DNA of 64,000 nucleotides from an uncultured Methanoregula sp. (GTDB lineage Archaea > Halobacteriota > Methanomicrobia > Methanomicrobiales > Methanospirillaceae). The position numbers and the translations under genes were made by a program. A model generated the notes under the pieces. It was not told the DNA's origin, made no database searches, and saw only the letters and a program-made list of their open reading frames with translations. How positions within the stretch are numbered: the first letter of the stretch is position 1; the number at the start of each line of letters is the position of its first letter. This document shows, one piece after another, positions 26,712-35,473 of the stretch. The stretch lies in contig NZ_OY787453.1 in the NCBI RefSeq assembly GCF_963678795.1, positions 1,736,001-1,800,000 on the forward strand, written 5' to 3'.

Positions 26712-27345
26712 TCCGGGTGCCGACACAAAGGAAGGCTACGCGATCTCGAAGAAGTCCCGGACACTCGCACGCGAAATGGTTGGCAACAACACGGTCGAAG
26801 ACCGGGTAAAACAGCGCTGTTCGGTAGCGGTCGGCGACTTTTCAATGGCGGATCTCATGCGGTTTAACAAGAACCCGGTCAAGGCAGCCCTTGACGCCCT
26901 CCGGAACCGTGCCCCGATCATCACGGATATCCGGATGGTACAGGTAGGCATCCAGAAGAAAGGGCACCAGAGCGAGGTGCTCTGTGCCCTGGACTATGGA
27001 TCCGGTATTGCCCGCGAGCGGGAGATCACCAGGAGTTCTGCCGGCTTCCTTGCCCTGCAGGAGAAACTCCCGGGATCGATCGTGGTCATCGGGAACGCAC
27101 CGTCTGCCCTTCTCTCCCTCTGCGGGATGATCAGAAACGGCGTCCGTCCGGCAGTGATCATCGGGGCCCCGGTCGGGTTTGTCAATGCCGCGGAATCAAA
27201 GGAGATCCTGCGCACGATCGATATCCCCTCGATATCTACCGAGGGGACACGCGGCGGTACGCCGGTTGCCGTTGCTTCAATCAACGAGTGCATCGCAATC
27301 TTCATCGAGGGCTCTTCCGATGCGGGATCCGGTCACCGGCTTTGA
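26659..27345 (+). CDS. cbiC: Cobalt-precorrin-8 methylmutase
   Basis: The protein has 228 residues. CbiC moves the C11 methyl group to C12 to form cobyrinate. The first 20 residues are polar and variable, and the family block begins near the SKKSRTLAREM stretch. A central T-D-I-R-M-V-Q region and a late GAPVGFVNAAESKE block mark CbiC. The ATG at 26659 lies inside cbiH, so the genes are tightly coupled. The GTPGR-type end is GTRGGTPVAVASINE. Confidence 0.9.
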   Translation: MSKESSRHGDTTANTYIDPGADTKEGYAISKKSRTLAREMVGNNTVEDRVKQRCSVAVGDFSMADLMRFNKNPVKAALDALRNRAPIITDIRMVQVGIQKKGHQSEVLCALDYGSGIAREREITRSSAGFLALQEKLPGSIVVIGNAPSALLSLCGMIRNGVRPAVIIGAPVGFVNAAESKEILRTIDIPSISTEGTRGGTPVAVASINECIAIFIEGSSDAGSGHRL

Positions 27346-28324
27346 TTACCCGGCAACCTGGGTTTCCCGCTGCCCCGATGAGAAGAAGCTCCTGCTGGCA
27401 GCACAGGGTCTTGGTGTCCTCACCGCTTCCGGCACGGTTCTTCTCCGGGGCTTCACCACCGGCACTACTGCTGCAGCTGCTGCAAAGGCTGCAGTTCTCT
27501 CGCTTTCATCCCCGGTCAGTTCCGTCCGGGTCCATATTCCCTGCGGCCTTTACGTGGACGTACCGGTGAACGGCAGGGCCGGGTCCGCAACCTGCGAGAA
27601 ATATGCCGGGGATTACCCGGCAGACGTGACTGCCGGCATTGAGTTCATTGCAGCGGCAGTTCCGGCAAAAAATGGGATCTCCCTGCATTTCGGAGAAGGG
27701 ATCGGCAGGTTCTCCCGGGATACAGTACGGTACCGGAAGAATGATCCGGCCGTGAGCCCGGCTGCACATGCCTGCATCCGGTCAGCGGTTGAAGAAGCAC
27801 AACGGGAGACGGGTCTTCCGGGCGTGACGGTTTCCATCCGCATCCCACGGGGTGCAGCAGTTGCCCTGCATACCCTGAACCCCCGCATCGGGGTCGAGGA
27901 GGGCATCTCCGTGCTTGGCACCACCGGCCTTGTCGAGCCCTGGGACGATCACCTGACCGAGTCCACCATTACCCGGATTGCAAAGACAAAGGACCCGGTC
28001 CTTACCACCGGCAGGGTCGGTCTCCGTTACTCACGGCTCCTCTTCCCGGACCGGGACGTGATCCTTGTTGGCGGAAAGATTGGCGAGACGCTCGCCGTTG
28101 CCCGGGGCAGCGTGGTGCTCTGCGGGCTTCCCGCGCTGATCCTCCGGCATATCCGCCCGCAGATCCTTGAAGGGACCGGCTACCGGACCGTGGAAGAGCT
28201 CTCGGTCTCCCCGGCATTTAAGGAAATCATGAAGAGATCTCTTGCTGACTTTAAGATCATACGGCCGGATGTCCGGGTGGTACTCCTGAACCGTGACGGA
28301 ACAATACTTGGAGAGACAACATGA
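27320..28324 (+). CDS. cbiD: Cobalt-precorrin-5B C1-methyltransferase
   Basis: The protein has 334 residues from ATG 27320, which overlaps the cbiC end by 26 bp. The family block is LRGFTTGTTAAAAAKAAV, followed by VPVNGR and later GTTGLVEPW. CbiD puts a methyl group on C1 of cobalt-precorrin-5B, which replaces the CobF step of the aerobic route. Its presence confirms the anaerobic route. The stop overlaps cbiE by ATGA at 28321-28324. Confidence 0.9.
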   Translation: MRDPVTGFDYPATWVSRCPDEKKLLLAAQGLGVLTASGTVLLRGFTTGTTAAAAAKAAVLSLSSPVSSVRVHIPCGLYVDVPVNGRAGSATCEKYAGDYPADVTAGIEFIAAAVPAKNGISLHFGEGIGRFSRDTVRYRKNDPAVSPAAHACIRSAVEEAQRETGLPGVTVSIRIPRGAAVALHTLNPRIGVEEGISVLGTTGLVEPWDDHLTESTITRIAKTKDPVLTTGRVGLRYSRLLFPDRDVILVGGKIGETLAVARGSVVLCGLPALILRHIRPQILEGTGYRTVEELSVSPAFKEIMKRSLADFKIIRPDVRVVLLNRDGTILGETT

Positions 28325-28902
28325 AGATCATCGGCGTAGGGTGTGGCCCGGGGCTCATTTCTGAACTTGCTATTAAGGAACTCAAAAAGGCACGGATTGT
28401 GTATGGATCGGAACGGGCCATCGAGCTTGCCCGTCCCTATCTTACATCCACCTGCAGCGTGAAATCGATCGATGATTTCAAGACCTTAAGCCGGCTCCCG
28501 AAAGAGTCCACCATCCTCTCCACCGGGGATCCTATGCTCGCAGGTCTCGGGTACCTTCCCGGGGAAGTGATCCCGGGGATCTCCTCCCTCCAGGTTGCCT
28601 CTGCCCGCCTCCACATCCCGCTCGCCCGTATTTCGGTAGTGGTAGCTCACGGCAGAGGTCACGAGAAAGGAATGGCAGACACCCTTGCCGAAGTGAAGCG
28701 GGGAAAGATCGTCTTCCTCCTTGCCGATCCCAAGTTCGATGTCGATGAACTCTACAGCCGGCTTCTCGGCCTCGGGGAACCCCTGCAGATTGCGGTGTGC
28801 GAGAACCTCGGGTATCCTGATGAGCGGATTATTGTCGGGAATGTCCAGTCGCCGCCCCGGACGTCAGCAGCACTCTATTCCCTGATGATAGGGGAATTTT
28901 AA
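28321..28902 (+). CDS. cbiE: Cobalt-precorrin-7 C5-methyltransferase
   Basis: The protein has 193 residues, a stand-alone CbiE. Landmarks are IGVGCGPGLISELA at the start, the STGDPMLAGLG segment, and the VIPGISSLQVASA segment. CbiE methylates C5 of cobalt-precorrin-7, the partner step to CbiT. In many bacteria cbiE and cbiT are fused; here they bracket the operon, first and last. No reductase CbiJ, chelatase, or later cob genes lie in the window. Confidence 0.9.
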   Translation: MKIIGVGCGPGLISELAIKELKKARIVYGSERAIELARPYLTSTCSVKSIDDFKTLSRLPKESTILSTGDPMLAGLGYLPGEVIPGISSLQVASARLHIPLARISVVVAHGRGHEKGMADTLAEVKRGKIVFLLADPKFDVDELYSRLLGLGEPLQIAVCENLGYPDERIIVGNVQSPPRTSAALYSLMIGEF

Positions 28903-28984
28903 TTTTTACCGGGCCCGTATCTCGGCCAGGGCACCAGCGTTACATGCGGCGGAATTCTCACGCCGGTAACCATAAAAAAGGATG

Positions 28985-29662
28985 TTATTCTTCTTTCTTC
29001 TCGGGTTTCTTGAAGGTCTCGACAAGGGTTATTTCCGAGATGCCGTTGATGAGCTCGAAACCCTCGTGGATGATCCGCCCGCGCCAGAGAAGCCACCGTC
29101 GGTCATAGTTGATGCCCGGGGCAAGGGTTACCGTTACAATGCCATCGTTCATGGCAATCTCCATGTCCCGCCCTGCATAAAGGCGTACGAGGCCACGGAA
29201 CTGGTCGAGGGGTTCAGACACGTTCTCTTCGATCTTATAGGTATAGGTAAGAGTCTGTCCTGCGAGCGGGGCATTGAAATCGACAAGGACCCGGGAACCG
29301 ATGACATCGACAACCGTTCCTTCGCCCATCTCCTCGATCTTCACGGGCATGCCGCGGACCGGTTTCTCGCTGAACTTGTTCTTCGGGAAGGACTGGACCT
29401 TCTTGGGGTCCCGCTCGCCGAATGCCTTTGCAGGCTCAACGGTTACGGTGCCTTCTTCACCTGCTTTCTTGCCGACAAGTTCCTCGTCAAGGCCGAGGAT
29501 CACGTGCTTCTGGCCGACACAGATCGTGACCGGGCCGTAGATCGCATTCTTGCTGTGAATACCTGCAGTCCTGGCTTCCTCTTCCTGAGTGGTGTCAAAA
29601 ACATTGTCGCCGACTTTGCCGGTATAGCTCAGCCTGATAAAATCTCCTTCTTTTATTGCCAT
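28985..29662 (-). CDS. FKBP-type peptidyl-prolyl cis-trans isomerase
   Basis: The protein has 225 residues. The FKBP core starts GDFIRLSYTGKV and has a long insert-in-flap region with KAFGERDPKKV, as in SlyD-like archaeal FKBPs of the large type. A C-terminal extension of about 80 residues is seen in methanogen homologues. It would speed proline isomerisation in nascent or stressed proteins in the cytoplasm. It is divergent from the CYTH gene 55 bp away and ends convergent to cbiE. Confidence 0.9.
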   Translation of the reverse strand: MAIKEGDFIRLSYTGKVGDNVFDTTQEEEARTAGIHSKNAIYGPVTICVGQKHVILGLDEELVGKKAGEEGTVTVEPAKAFGERDPKKVQSFPKNKFSEKPVRGMPVKIEEMGEGTVVDVIGSRVLVDFNAPLAGQTLTYTYKIEENVSEPLDQFRGLVRLYAGRDMEIAMNDGIVTVTLAPGINYDRRWLLWRGRIIHEGFELINGISEITLVETFKKPEKKEE

Positions 29663-29717
29663 AGTTCACCTGACTATATTAAGTCGCAATGAAGACAGAT
29701 AAAAGTGTAGCACAACC

Positions 29718-30260
29718 ATGCTCGAAGTTGAACTCAAAGTCAGGGTCCCGGCGCACGATCCGATCCGAAAACGGCTGACCTCACAAAAAGCTGTATCCTG
29801 CGGCAGGCTCCATGAACACGATATCTATTATAACGCCCCCCACCGGGATTTCGGGAAGACCGACGAAGCGGTGAGAGTGCGCTACACCGATGATCATGCA
29901 GTTGTCACCTACAAGGGTCCAAAGATCAAAAAGTTCGGGCTCAAGGCCCGCGAAGAACTCAATTTTGCCGTGGAGTCGGGAACAGCATTCGAGACCATGC
30001 TCGTGCGGCTGGGATTTACCAAAACAACAGAAGTCAACAAGTGGCGGGAGAACTATAAACTCGGGACGGCCTCCATATCTCTCGACACCGTAGACGAACT
30101 GGGCACGTTTGCCGAGATCGAAGTGATCATAGAAGACGAGAATTCTGATCCTTCAGCACAGATAGACAAGATTGCAAAAGAGATCGGGGCTGTCGGCGAT
30201 CCGATACTCGCGTCCTACCTTGAACTGCTCCTTGAAAAACGGGGCGGAACCGGACACTGA
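29718..30260 (+). CDS. CYTH domain protein (class IV adenylate cyclase / thiamine triphosphatase-like)
   Basis: The protein has 180 residues with the CYTH signature ELELK-like ExExK at residues 3-7 (E3, E5, K7), then R-V-R-Y and the K-R-E-E-L stretch of the tunnel fold. Members act on triphosphates, as adenylate cyclase (CyaB), thiamine triphosphatase or inorganic triphosphatase. Which one this is cannot be told from sequence, and no cAMP signalling is known in these archaea. It starts at ATG 29718 and ends with a T-rich TTACC/GGTAA hairpin. Confidence 0.85.
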   Translation: MLEVELKVRVPAHDPIRKRLTSQKAVSCGRLHEHDIYYNAPHRDFGKTDEAVRVRYTDDHAVVTYKGPKIKKFGLKAREELNFAVESGTAFETMLVRLGFTKTTEVNKWRENYKLGTASISLDTVDELGTFAEIEVIIEDENSDPSAQIDKIAKEIGAVGDPILASYLELLLEKRGGTGH

Positions 30261-30939
30261 TTACCTTTTTTTTGCCGGTAAAAAATACCTGTCGTGACCG
30301 GGCTTCCCTGCACGTTTATCATTTATGAGGATGACCCCCTCTCTCTCAAGGGGGGAAGCAATGCAGGGGGAGCATTCCAATAAAATCTCATTATTTAAGA
30401 GAACTTTTGCAGGGGTTGTTTCTGTCATCTGTTCCGGTGTCATCGCTATGCGCCCCGTCCCCTTCAGGGGACTGCTGGCGCAAGAGGGGAGCTGTCAGAT
30501 CATCCAGGATGGATTTTCCCGCAAATCCTCATAAATTATTTTCGATAGCCAGCGTCTCCCCCGGTGGGACGCCCCCGCGGCGCTTCAATTACCTGTTCAT
30601 GTCACTAAATCAGGTAATTGTTCCGCCTTACCGTACCGAGGCCCTGATGCAGGGAGAACTCGTAAATTCCCATATCTTTTAATTTTCATGGTCAGGGATT
30701 AACGCGGGTTTATGTGCGTTTCTCCCGAGATCGTTCCTGCATTCGTGTCCCATTCACATCCATGACAGGACCGATAACCGGGAGTCCGATTGAGGGATAT
30801 TATGATCGGCACCTGCACTGAACTGCGACAGATATGTCCCTTGTCAATCCGGATTCCGCTCCGCTCAAGTCACAGAAATGTTAAAAAGGTTACAGGGGCA
30901 GGTCACATCTCCTGCCTCCTGAATTCATCCGCCGTCGGT
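30261..30939. other. Gene-free 680-bp region with repeat copy B
   Basis: Apart from the structured repeat at 30548-30653 there is a T-rich hairpin after the CYTH stop (TTACC...GGTAA, 30263-30282). Several CCCCTCT/AGGGG inverted repeats occur near 30340-30375 and 30455-30480. Short frames here have no start signal. The stretch could hold one or more small RNAs. Confidence 0.45.
30548..30653 (+). repeat. Structured intergenic repeat, copy B
   Basis: A GCGTCTC/GGGACGC hairpin (30552-30572) comes first, then CCGCGGCGC, then a perfect 10-bp stem CAATTACCTG/CAGGTAATTG around 30586-30620. A CCGTACCGAGG tail follows. The stem base here is A-T where copy C has G-C, a compensatory difference. Confidence 0.65.
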
Positions 30940-31581
30940 CTAAACCGTCAGCAGCTCAATCTTGATATCCCGTGCATCGTTCCCGAAGTGGATCATGGCA
31001 CAGTGGCCGTCCATTGCCGGGCCGGGGTTGACGATCTTGACACCGTCAACTTCCATGATGCCACGGGCTTCGTGGATGTGGGCACAGCAGACAAGGTCGA
31101 AGGACTTCATGTGCTTGCGGATACTGTGGCTTCCCACATGTTCACCCGCGGGCTTGTCGAGTGTCTCGAACGGCGGGGCATGGCAGAGGAGCACGTTGTG
31201 TACCGTCTTCTCCATCTTTTTCATAGCGCTGTTCAACACGTCATCTATCTGCTTGTCGGTCAGCTCGAACGGGGTACCAAAGGGTGTCGGGTTTGACCCG
31301 CCGACACCGACAATGGTCATCTTCCCCAGGTTGATCTGCGACCCGTGCATGCACACGGTATCGGAGTGTTCGAGCGTCTCGATGATCTCACGCGGGTCGC
31401 AGTTGCCGGGCACTGCAAAACACGGCACGTCGATACGTGAGAGCACGTCATCGACCGCGTCAACTGGACCCATATTGGTGATATCGCCTGCAATAAATAC
31501 CGCTTCCGGATTCAATTCCAGAAATGAATCAATTTTACCGAATTGACCATGGAGATCTGCTATCAGAAGCACATCTTTCAT
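30940..31581 (-). CDS. Metallophosphoesterase
   Basis: The protein has 213 residues with all the dimetal phosphoesterase motifs: DLH (Asp9, His11), GD (Asp33), GNCD (Asn60), CHAPP, and AHIH near residue 170. It fits the calcineurin-like superfamily close to archaeal MJ0936/YfcE-type enzymes, which cleave phosphodiesters. The natural substrate is unknown. It is a single gene transcribed toward the copy B repeat. Confidence 0.9.
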   Translation of the reverse strand: MKDVLLIADLHGQFGKIDSFLELNPEAVFIAGDITNMGPVDAVDDVLSRIDVPCFAVPGNCDPREIIETLEHSDTVCMHGSQINLGKMTIVGVGGSNPTPFGTPFELTDKQIDDVLNSAMKKMEKTVHNVLLCHAPPFETLDKPAGEHVGSHSIRKHMKSFDLVCCAHIHEARGIMEVDGVKIVNPGPAMDGHCAMIHFGNDARDIKIELLTV

Positions 31582-31918
31582 GGTATATCATTTGAAGGGG
31601 GTCTAAAAAACCTTACCGCCCAGATAACAGGACGATAACAGGCGTTAAAATTGTTCTACTCTTTTATTTACGTCCCGGATATTAATTCTATCGTCGGAGC
31701 TCCAAAAATACCGGTATCTTTTTTAATATTTCAAAAGAAGCTAACGCAAATATACCGCGCAGTTTCGACGGTCTTTCTCAGCCCTATCCTTGGAACGTGC
31801 CGCAGATAGGCAATGGCGGAGTTTCCCGTCAATAACCGCAAAGACAATAGAAATTCTATAAAAATAGGAATGTGAGGGATCATCTCTTTTGCCGGGTAAG
31901 ATCCACAAGAATGGATTT
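31582..31918. other. Gene-free stretch, nothing recognised
   Basis: This AT-rich 337-bp gap lies upstream of the phosphoesterase gene and downstream of the broken lipoprotein. No open frame, repeat or clear hairpin family was recognised. Confidence 0.5.
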
Positions 31919-32381
31919 TTAATCGTTTCCGACCTCGATGTTTTGAAATTTTATCTCATCCGGTCCAACAAACTCCCTAAATGTTAGGCTGTTGATGGAG
32001 TCGGACATGTATATATTCCCATTACGACTGATAACACCGGAAAAATTCTCTTGGTATGAGATCCCATTTGCGCGTCTATATTCCTTATACCCGGTAAAAG
32101 CAGCTCCTTTTTGTGCCGTGATGTTATATCGCGGTGTGCCCGTTTCATGGAACCCCCCCGGATTTAGTGTGCACGGTTAGTGTCCCGGTCAATACTCCGA
32201 CAATGTTCGGCGTGGATGCGGCTGCGGTAACCTGAGGGGTGAGCGGGGCTGCCGTGCTGACAGGGGTCGTTACCTGAGTGGCTGCAGAAGACATGGCACG
32301 GGCAGTCCCTGTACATCCGGCCATTAGAACAACAACCAGAAGAACCGCGAAAAATGCGAGATCTCGCTTATCACAGTTCAT
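31919..32381 (-). pseudogene. Lipoprotein gene split by a frameshift at a G7 tract
   Basis: The first frame (32145-32381) gives a 78-residue lipoprotein with an LMAGC lipobox, ending TKSGGVP. At 32153-32159 the coding strand has seven G residues. Removing one G continues the protein, reading FHETGTPRYNITAQKGAAF and on through GYKEYRRANGISYQENF to a TAA at 31919-31921. The restored protein would have about 152 residues and resembles other methanogen lipoproteins with a G-V-W/L-T-G-T start. It may be decayed, phase-variable, or a sequencing slip. Confidence 0.6.
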
Positions 32382-32631
32382 GCATTAACCACTTATTTTA
32401 TGCAATAAAACGGTGCCTCTTTGGTTTTACAGAGAGGGATCACTACATTCTGACAGGTCTCCCGACCCGCTCCAGGTTCAGACACCAACCGGGTTGGCAT
32501 CCCGCCATTGATCCCACTTTCCCGGATGCACGGCACGAGCGCCCAATTTGGATTTGGATCGACCAGTGGATATTCTCAGAAACGGGGCATTCGCCGGCTT
32601 TCCATTTGTCCTGAACGGTGACGCAGATGGA

Positions 32632-33021
32632 TCAGAATGGATGTTCTACAACATTATACTGCAGGAGGTGGAAAAACCAGAGTAATACGGATAATAATAG
32701 GAATATAAAGAAAAAAACAGACCTATAACCAATTTCCACATCAACCGGAACTCCTGGAGGTGATATGAAGAAACTGAAAATCAGGAAGGTTATAGTTATA
32801 ACAAAAACCACGGGAATTGCATAGCGCCACCTTATCCAGTAGGATATGGCAAGGGGAATAAAATACAGGAGCCAGACGGGGATTCCCAGAGGAGTGATGG
32901 CATCTACCAGGAAAATTAAAATGAGGAGAGATGTGACAATTAATTTAATACTAATATCCGACACGATATAACGGAATATTTTTTTTATTATTGATAGATT
33001 ATGCTTCTGGGTAAATAACAT
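32632..33021 (-). CDS. Small integral membrane protein, sensor-like membrane domain
   Basis: The protein has 129 residues from ATG 33021, which has GGGGAA before it; a TTG at 33051 would add 10 residues. Three to four membrane helices are separated by short polar loops, including a Y-W-I-R-W-R-Y positively charged turn. Membrane domains of this look often precede PAS or kinase modules, but no soluble domain follows. It could be the trimmed remains of a sensor or a small membrane protein in its own right. It is more AT-rich than its neighbours. Confidence 0.5.
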   Translation of the reverse strand: MLFTQKHNLSIIKKIFRYIVSDISIKLIVTSLLILIFLVDAITPLGIPVWLLYFIPLAISYWIRWRYAIPVVFVITITFLIFSFFISPPGVPVDVEIGYRSVFFFIFLLLSVLLWFFHLLQYNVVEHPF

Positions 33022-33320
33022 AAATTCCCCGTAAATAATAGGAACTGACAATTTAAGATGCTACTACGTTTTTCCGGGTACTTTAATAGTTTTTTGTTTT
33101 TACCTAATATATCAGGCCCGGTTGTAATTGTGCCTGCTAAGCCAGTACGCGACATCATCATCTTGGCGCAACGGGGGTTGATTTTTTATATTATCAAAAT
33201 TTTTAGTTTTGGAATTCTTTGGGTTTGGTCAGGATAGCAGTCATGCATAGATCCCGGTTTTTCACCGGGCATTGCAGGGTTTCGGAGAGATAGTCTCTAC
33301 TGAAGAGCTTTTTAGCACCG

Positions 33321-34418
33321 CTACCATTGAAATCGTTTTTCCGGATCCGTCCAGGACCCGGTCAGTTTCCCTGCCAGTGCAAGGGTTCCGCAGAGATTTT
33401 CCGTTTCTTTCAGGAGTGGCCGCGCGGTGCCTCCGGCGAGAGGGGTTCCGGGAAGGGGGATGAAGCGGTGGACATGGACTTTACCGGACCGGGCTACCCA
33501 GCGGATCAGTTCAGCCGTCTGTTCCTGGTCCTCATCCGTTTCGAACGGGAACCCTACGATAAAATCCACGATCGGCGTGACGCCATACTCACGGCACAGT
33601 TCTGTTGCATGGATGACATCGCTTGTTGTATGGCCCCGGTTAAGGCGCCCCAGCACAGCATCACTGCCCGACTGGGCGCCAAAATGGAGTTTTGTATTCG
33701 AACAGTACCGGTTGACCAGGTCGAGTCCCTCTTTGCAGACAAACTCCGGCCGCACCTCGCAGGGGAATGTGCCGAAGTAGATCTCGCTCTTTATCTTCGA
33801 GAGCAGCCGTTCGATCTTTTCCCACCTGGGGTGAATCCCATCCGAGCCATACGCAAAGGCATTGGGGGAGACGAAACGTGCCTGCCCGTAACGGTTCGCG
33901 TACCGGGCTGCCTCATCAATGGACCGGTGCCGCATGCAGTGCCCGAATATCTGCGGGGTCTGGCAGTACCCGCAGGAGAACGGGCAGCCGCGGCTGAGCT
34001 CGACATAGCCTTTTATCTCGGAGAATGCGGGGTATGCATCGAGGCGGACGCAGGAGTGTGCGGGTTCATAATAATCGCCGGTCGCCACACCCGGGATCCG
34101 GCCGCTCCGGCCACCCGCGAGCTCGTCGAGGAGCCGGGGGAGGGTATGCTCTCCTTCGCCGACAATAACATAGTCGGCATACCGGGCAAGATCTTCATGA
34201 CATGCCGTGGCATGGGGGCCTCCGGCTATGGTGATACAGTCCGCCCGGGCGATCTCGTCCAGGTATTGCCGGGCATTCAGCGAGTTGAGGCTGTAGCAGG
34301 TCACGTCCCGGGCGGGTTCCTCCGCAGTATTCAGGATATAGCCGGCCTGCCCGCATGCAGCATACAGGGTCGCATACGAGTTCCGCGCTGCCGCAATAAG
34401 CCGCCAGTTGACCTGCAT
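33321..34418 (-). CDS. B12-binding domain radical SAM protein (TIGR04013-like)
   Basis: The protein has 365 residues. The N-terminal part (about 1-110) is a B12-binding-like domain with AGGPHATA. It is followed by the radical SAM cluster motif CPFSCGYC (Cys145, Cys149, Cys152), then QSGSDAVL and the PIVDFIVGFP segment. The [4Fe-4S] cluster would cut SAM to start radical chemistry. The MJ1487-type family (TIGR04013) has this layout, but its reaction is unknown. The cobalamin operon upstream supplies the cofactor. The ATG at 34418 is the only good start. Confidence 0.85.
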   Translation of the reverse strand: MQVNWRLIAAARNSYATLYAACGQAGYILNTAEEPARDVTCYSLNSLNARQYLDEIARADCITIAGGPHATACHEDLARYADYVIVGEGEHTLPRLLDELAGGRSGRIPGVATGDYYEPAHSCVRLDAYPAFSEIKGYVELSRGCPFSCGYCQTPQIFGHCMRHRSIDEAARYANRYGQARFVSPNAFAYGSDGIHPRWEKIERLLSKIKSEIYFGTFPCEVRPEFVCKEGLDLVNRYCSNTKLHFGAQSGSDAVLGRLNRGHTTSDVIHATELCREYGVTPIVDFIVGFPFETDEDQEQTAELIRWVARSGKVHVHRFIPLPGTPLAGGTARPLLKETENLCGTLALAGKLTGSWTDPEKRFQW

Positions 34419-34475
34419 GATGATGACCGGTTTGTCCGGAGGGTTAAAAAAGGGGTGTTGTACCGGACCCGTGAA

Positions 34476-34958
34476 TCATCCGCGGGTGCGGTATTCCCTG
34501 ATTACGTCAGATAACTTGTAGGTCTGACCATTGTTCATCGTTGCCCAGATCTCGACCCGGTCAGGCTGCCCCTTGAGGGATCCGGTTCCCCGCGTCCCGT
34601 CAAGATCGACTTCAGCTCCCTTGAATATATTAGTTATGGACTCTGTCTGGGTTGAGCCATCCGTCCGGGTCAGTTTGATATCGATCTTCTTGACGCTGTT
34701 CTGCCCCTGGCCCCCCTGGAAGATGACCGGGATCTTGCCCAGGTAGTCTTTCTCGCCGACATCTACCGTGACTACATTGTAAGAGGGAAGGGCATCGGTC
34801 GGCTGTGTTACAAACGGCGCAGCACCGGAAGATGTTGCGGCTGCTGATCCGGATCCGGTTGCGGGAGAAGTCGTGCTTGCAGCCGGCGTTGTGCAGCCGG
34901 CAAAAGCGAGCGTTGCACAGATCAGGAAAATTACTGCGATTGCGAGTTTATTGTCCAT
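34476..34958 (-). CDS. Lipoprotein, function unknown
   Basis: The protein has 160 residues. A signal peptide with an AFAGC lipobox leads into an Ala/Ser/Thr-rich linker and a ~110-residue beta-rich domain that ends with Y-R-T-R. The domain reads like a small Ig-like or lipocalin-like sandwich, but the family is not recognised. It would be a membrane-anchored surface protein. It has its own start and is separated from the DUF126 gene by 57 bp. Confidence 0.72.
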   Translation of the reverse strand: MDNKLAIAVIFLICATLAFAGCTTPAASTTSPATGSGSAAATSSGAAPFVTQPTDALPSYNVVTVDVGEKDYLGKIPVIFQGGQGQNSVKKIDIKLTRTDGSTQTESITNIFKGAEVDLDGTRGTGSLKGQPDRVEIWATMNNGQTYKLSDVIREYRTRG

Positions 34959-35015
34959 ACCAAAAATACGAGCCGGGGTTATTTGATGCTTGTGCCCGGA
35001 AACAAAAACTGCAGT

Positions 35016-35435
35016 TCAGGCACCGGTAAGGAAACCCTCATATTCCATCTCCCCGGTATCCCCGTTAACCTTGACCGGGATCCCGTCCCGGAGCCGGTCA
35101 AGCGGGACACCGATGCGATCGATCATGGGGATTTCCCCGATAATGGCACCGGTGGCGATGATCGCTTCGGCCTCCAGGTTGACAATGGCCGCAGGCGCAT
35201 GCCCGTTCCTGCTCAGCGCATACAGGACATAAGATCCCACGGTGGAACCTTTACCATAAGGAAATGCCAGGACCCTGCCGGCAATGCATGCGCCTTTTTT
35301 CGGGTGCCCGCTCTCAACAATGATGCCGGTCTTTGGGTCCACTCCGGACAGAAACGAGATCGGCGCCGGGCTTACGAGGAGCAGCCCGGCCCCAGTACCC
35401 CGTGAAATACCTCTTCCCCTGATTATCAAAATCAC
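35016..35435 (-). CDS. Phosphomevalonate dehydratase small subunit (aconitase X swivel, DUF126)
   Basis: The protein has 139 residues, the whole swivel subunit. Landmarks are I-R-G-R-G-I-S-R-G, the GHPKKG stretch, P-Y-G-K-G-S-T-V-G-S-Y, and a basic C-terminal strand. In archaea this subunit joins a DUF521 large subunit to form phosphomevalonate dehydratase, a step of the archaeal mevalonate pathway for isoprenoid lipids. The large subunit is not next to it. The start is GTG 35435. Confidence 0.82.
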   Translation of the reverse strand: MILIIRGRGISRGTGAGLLLVSPAPISFLSGVDPKTGIIVESGHPKKGACIAGRVLAFPYGKGSTVGSYVLYALSRNGHAPAAIVNLEAEAIIATGAIIGEIPMIDRIGVPLDRLRDGIPVKVNGDTGEMEYEGFLTGA

Positions 35436-35473
35436 ACCACATAAATGGTTGAAGATGAAAATATAAGATTGAT

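Noticed and set aside
30261..30443. 60-residue minus-strand frame after the CYTH gene
   Set aside because: It covers the likely terminator hairpin and lacks conserved features.
33327..34514. Long plus-strand frame opposite the radical SAM gene
   Set aside because: It is the antisense shadow of a GC-rich gene with clear motifs on the minus strand.
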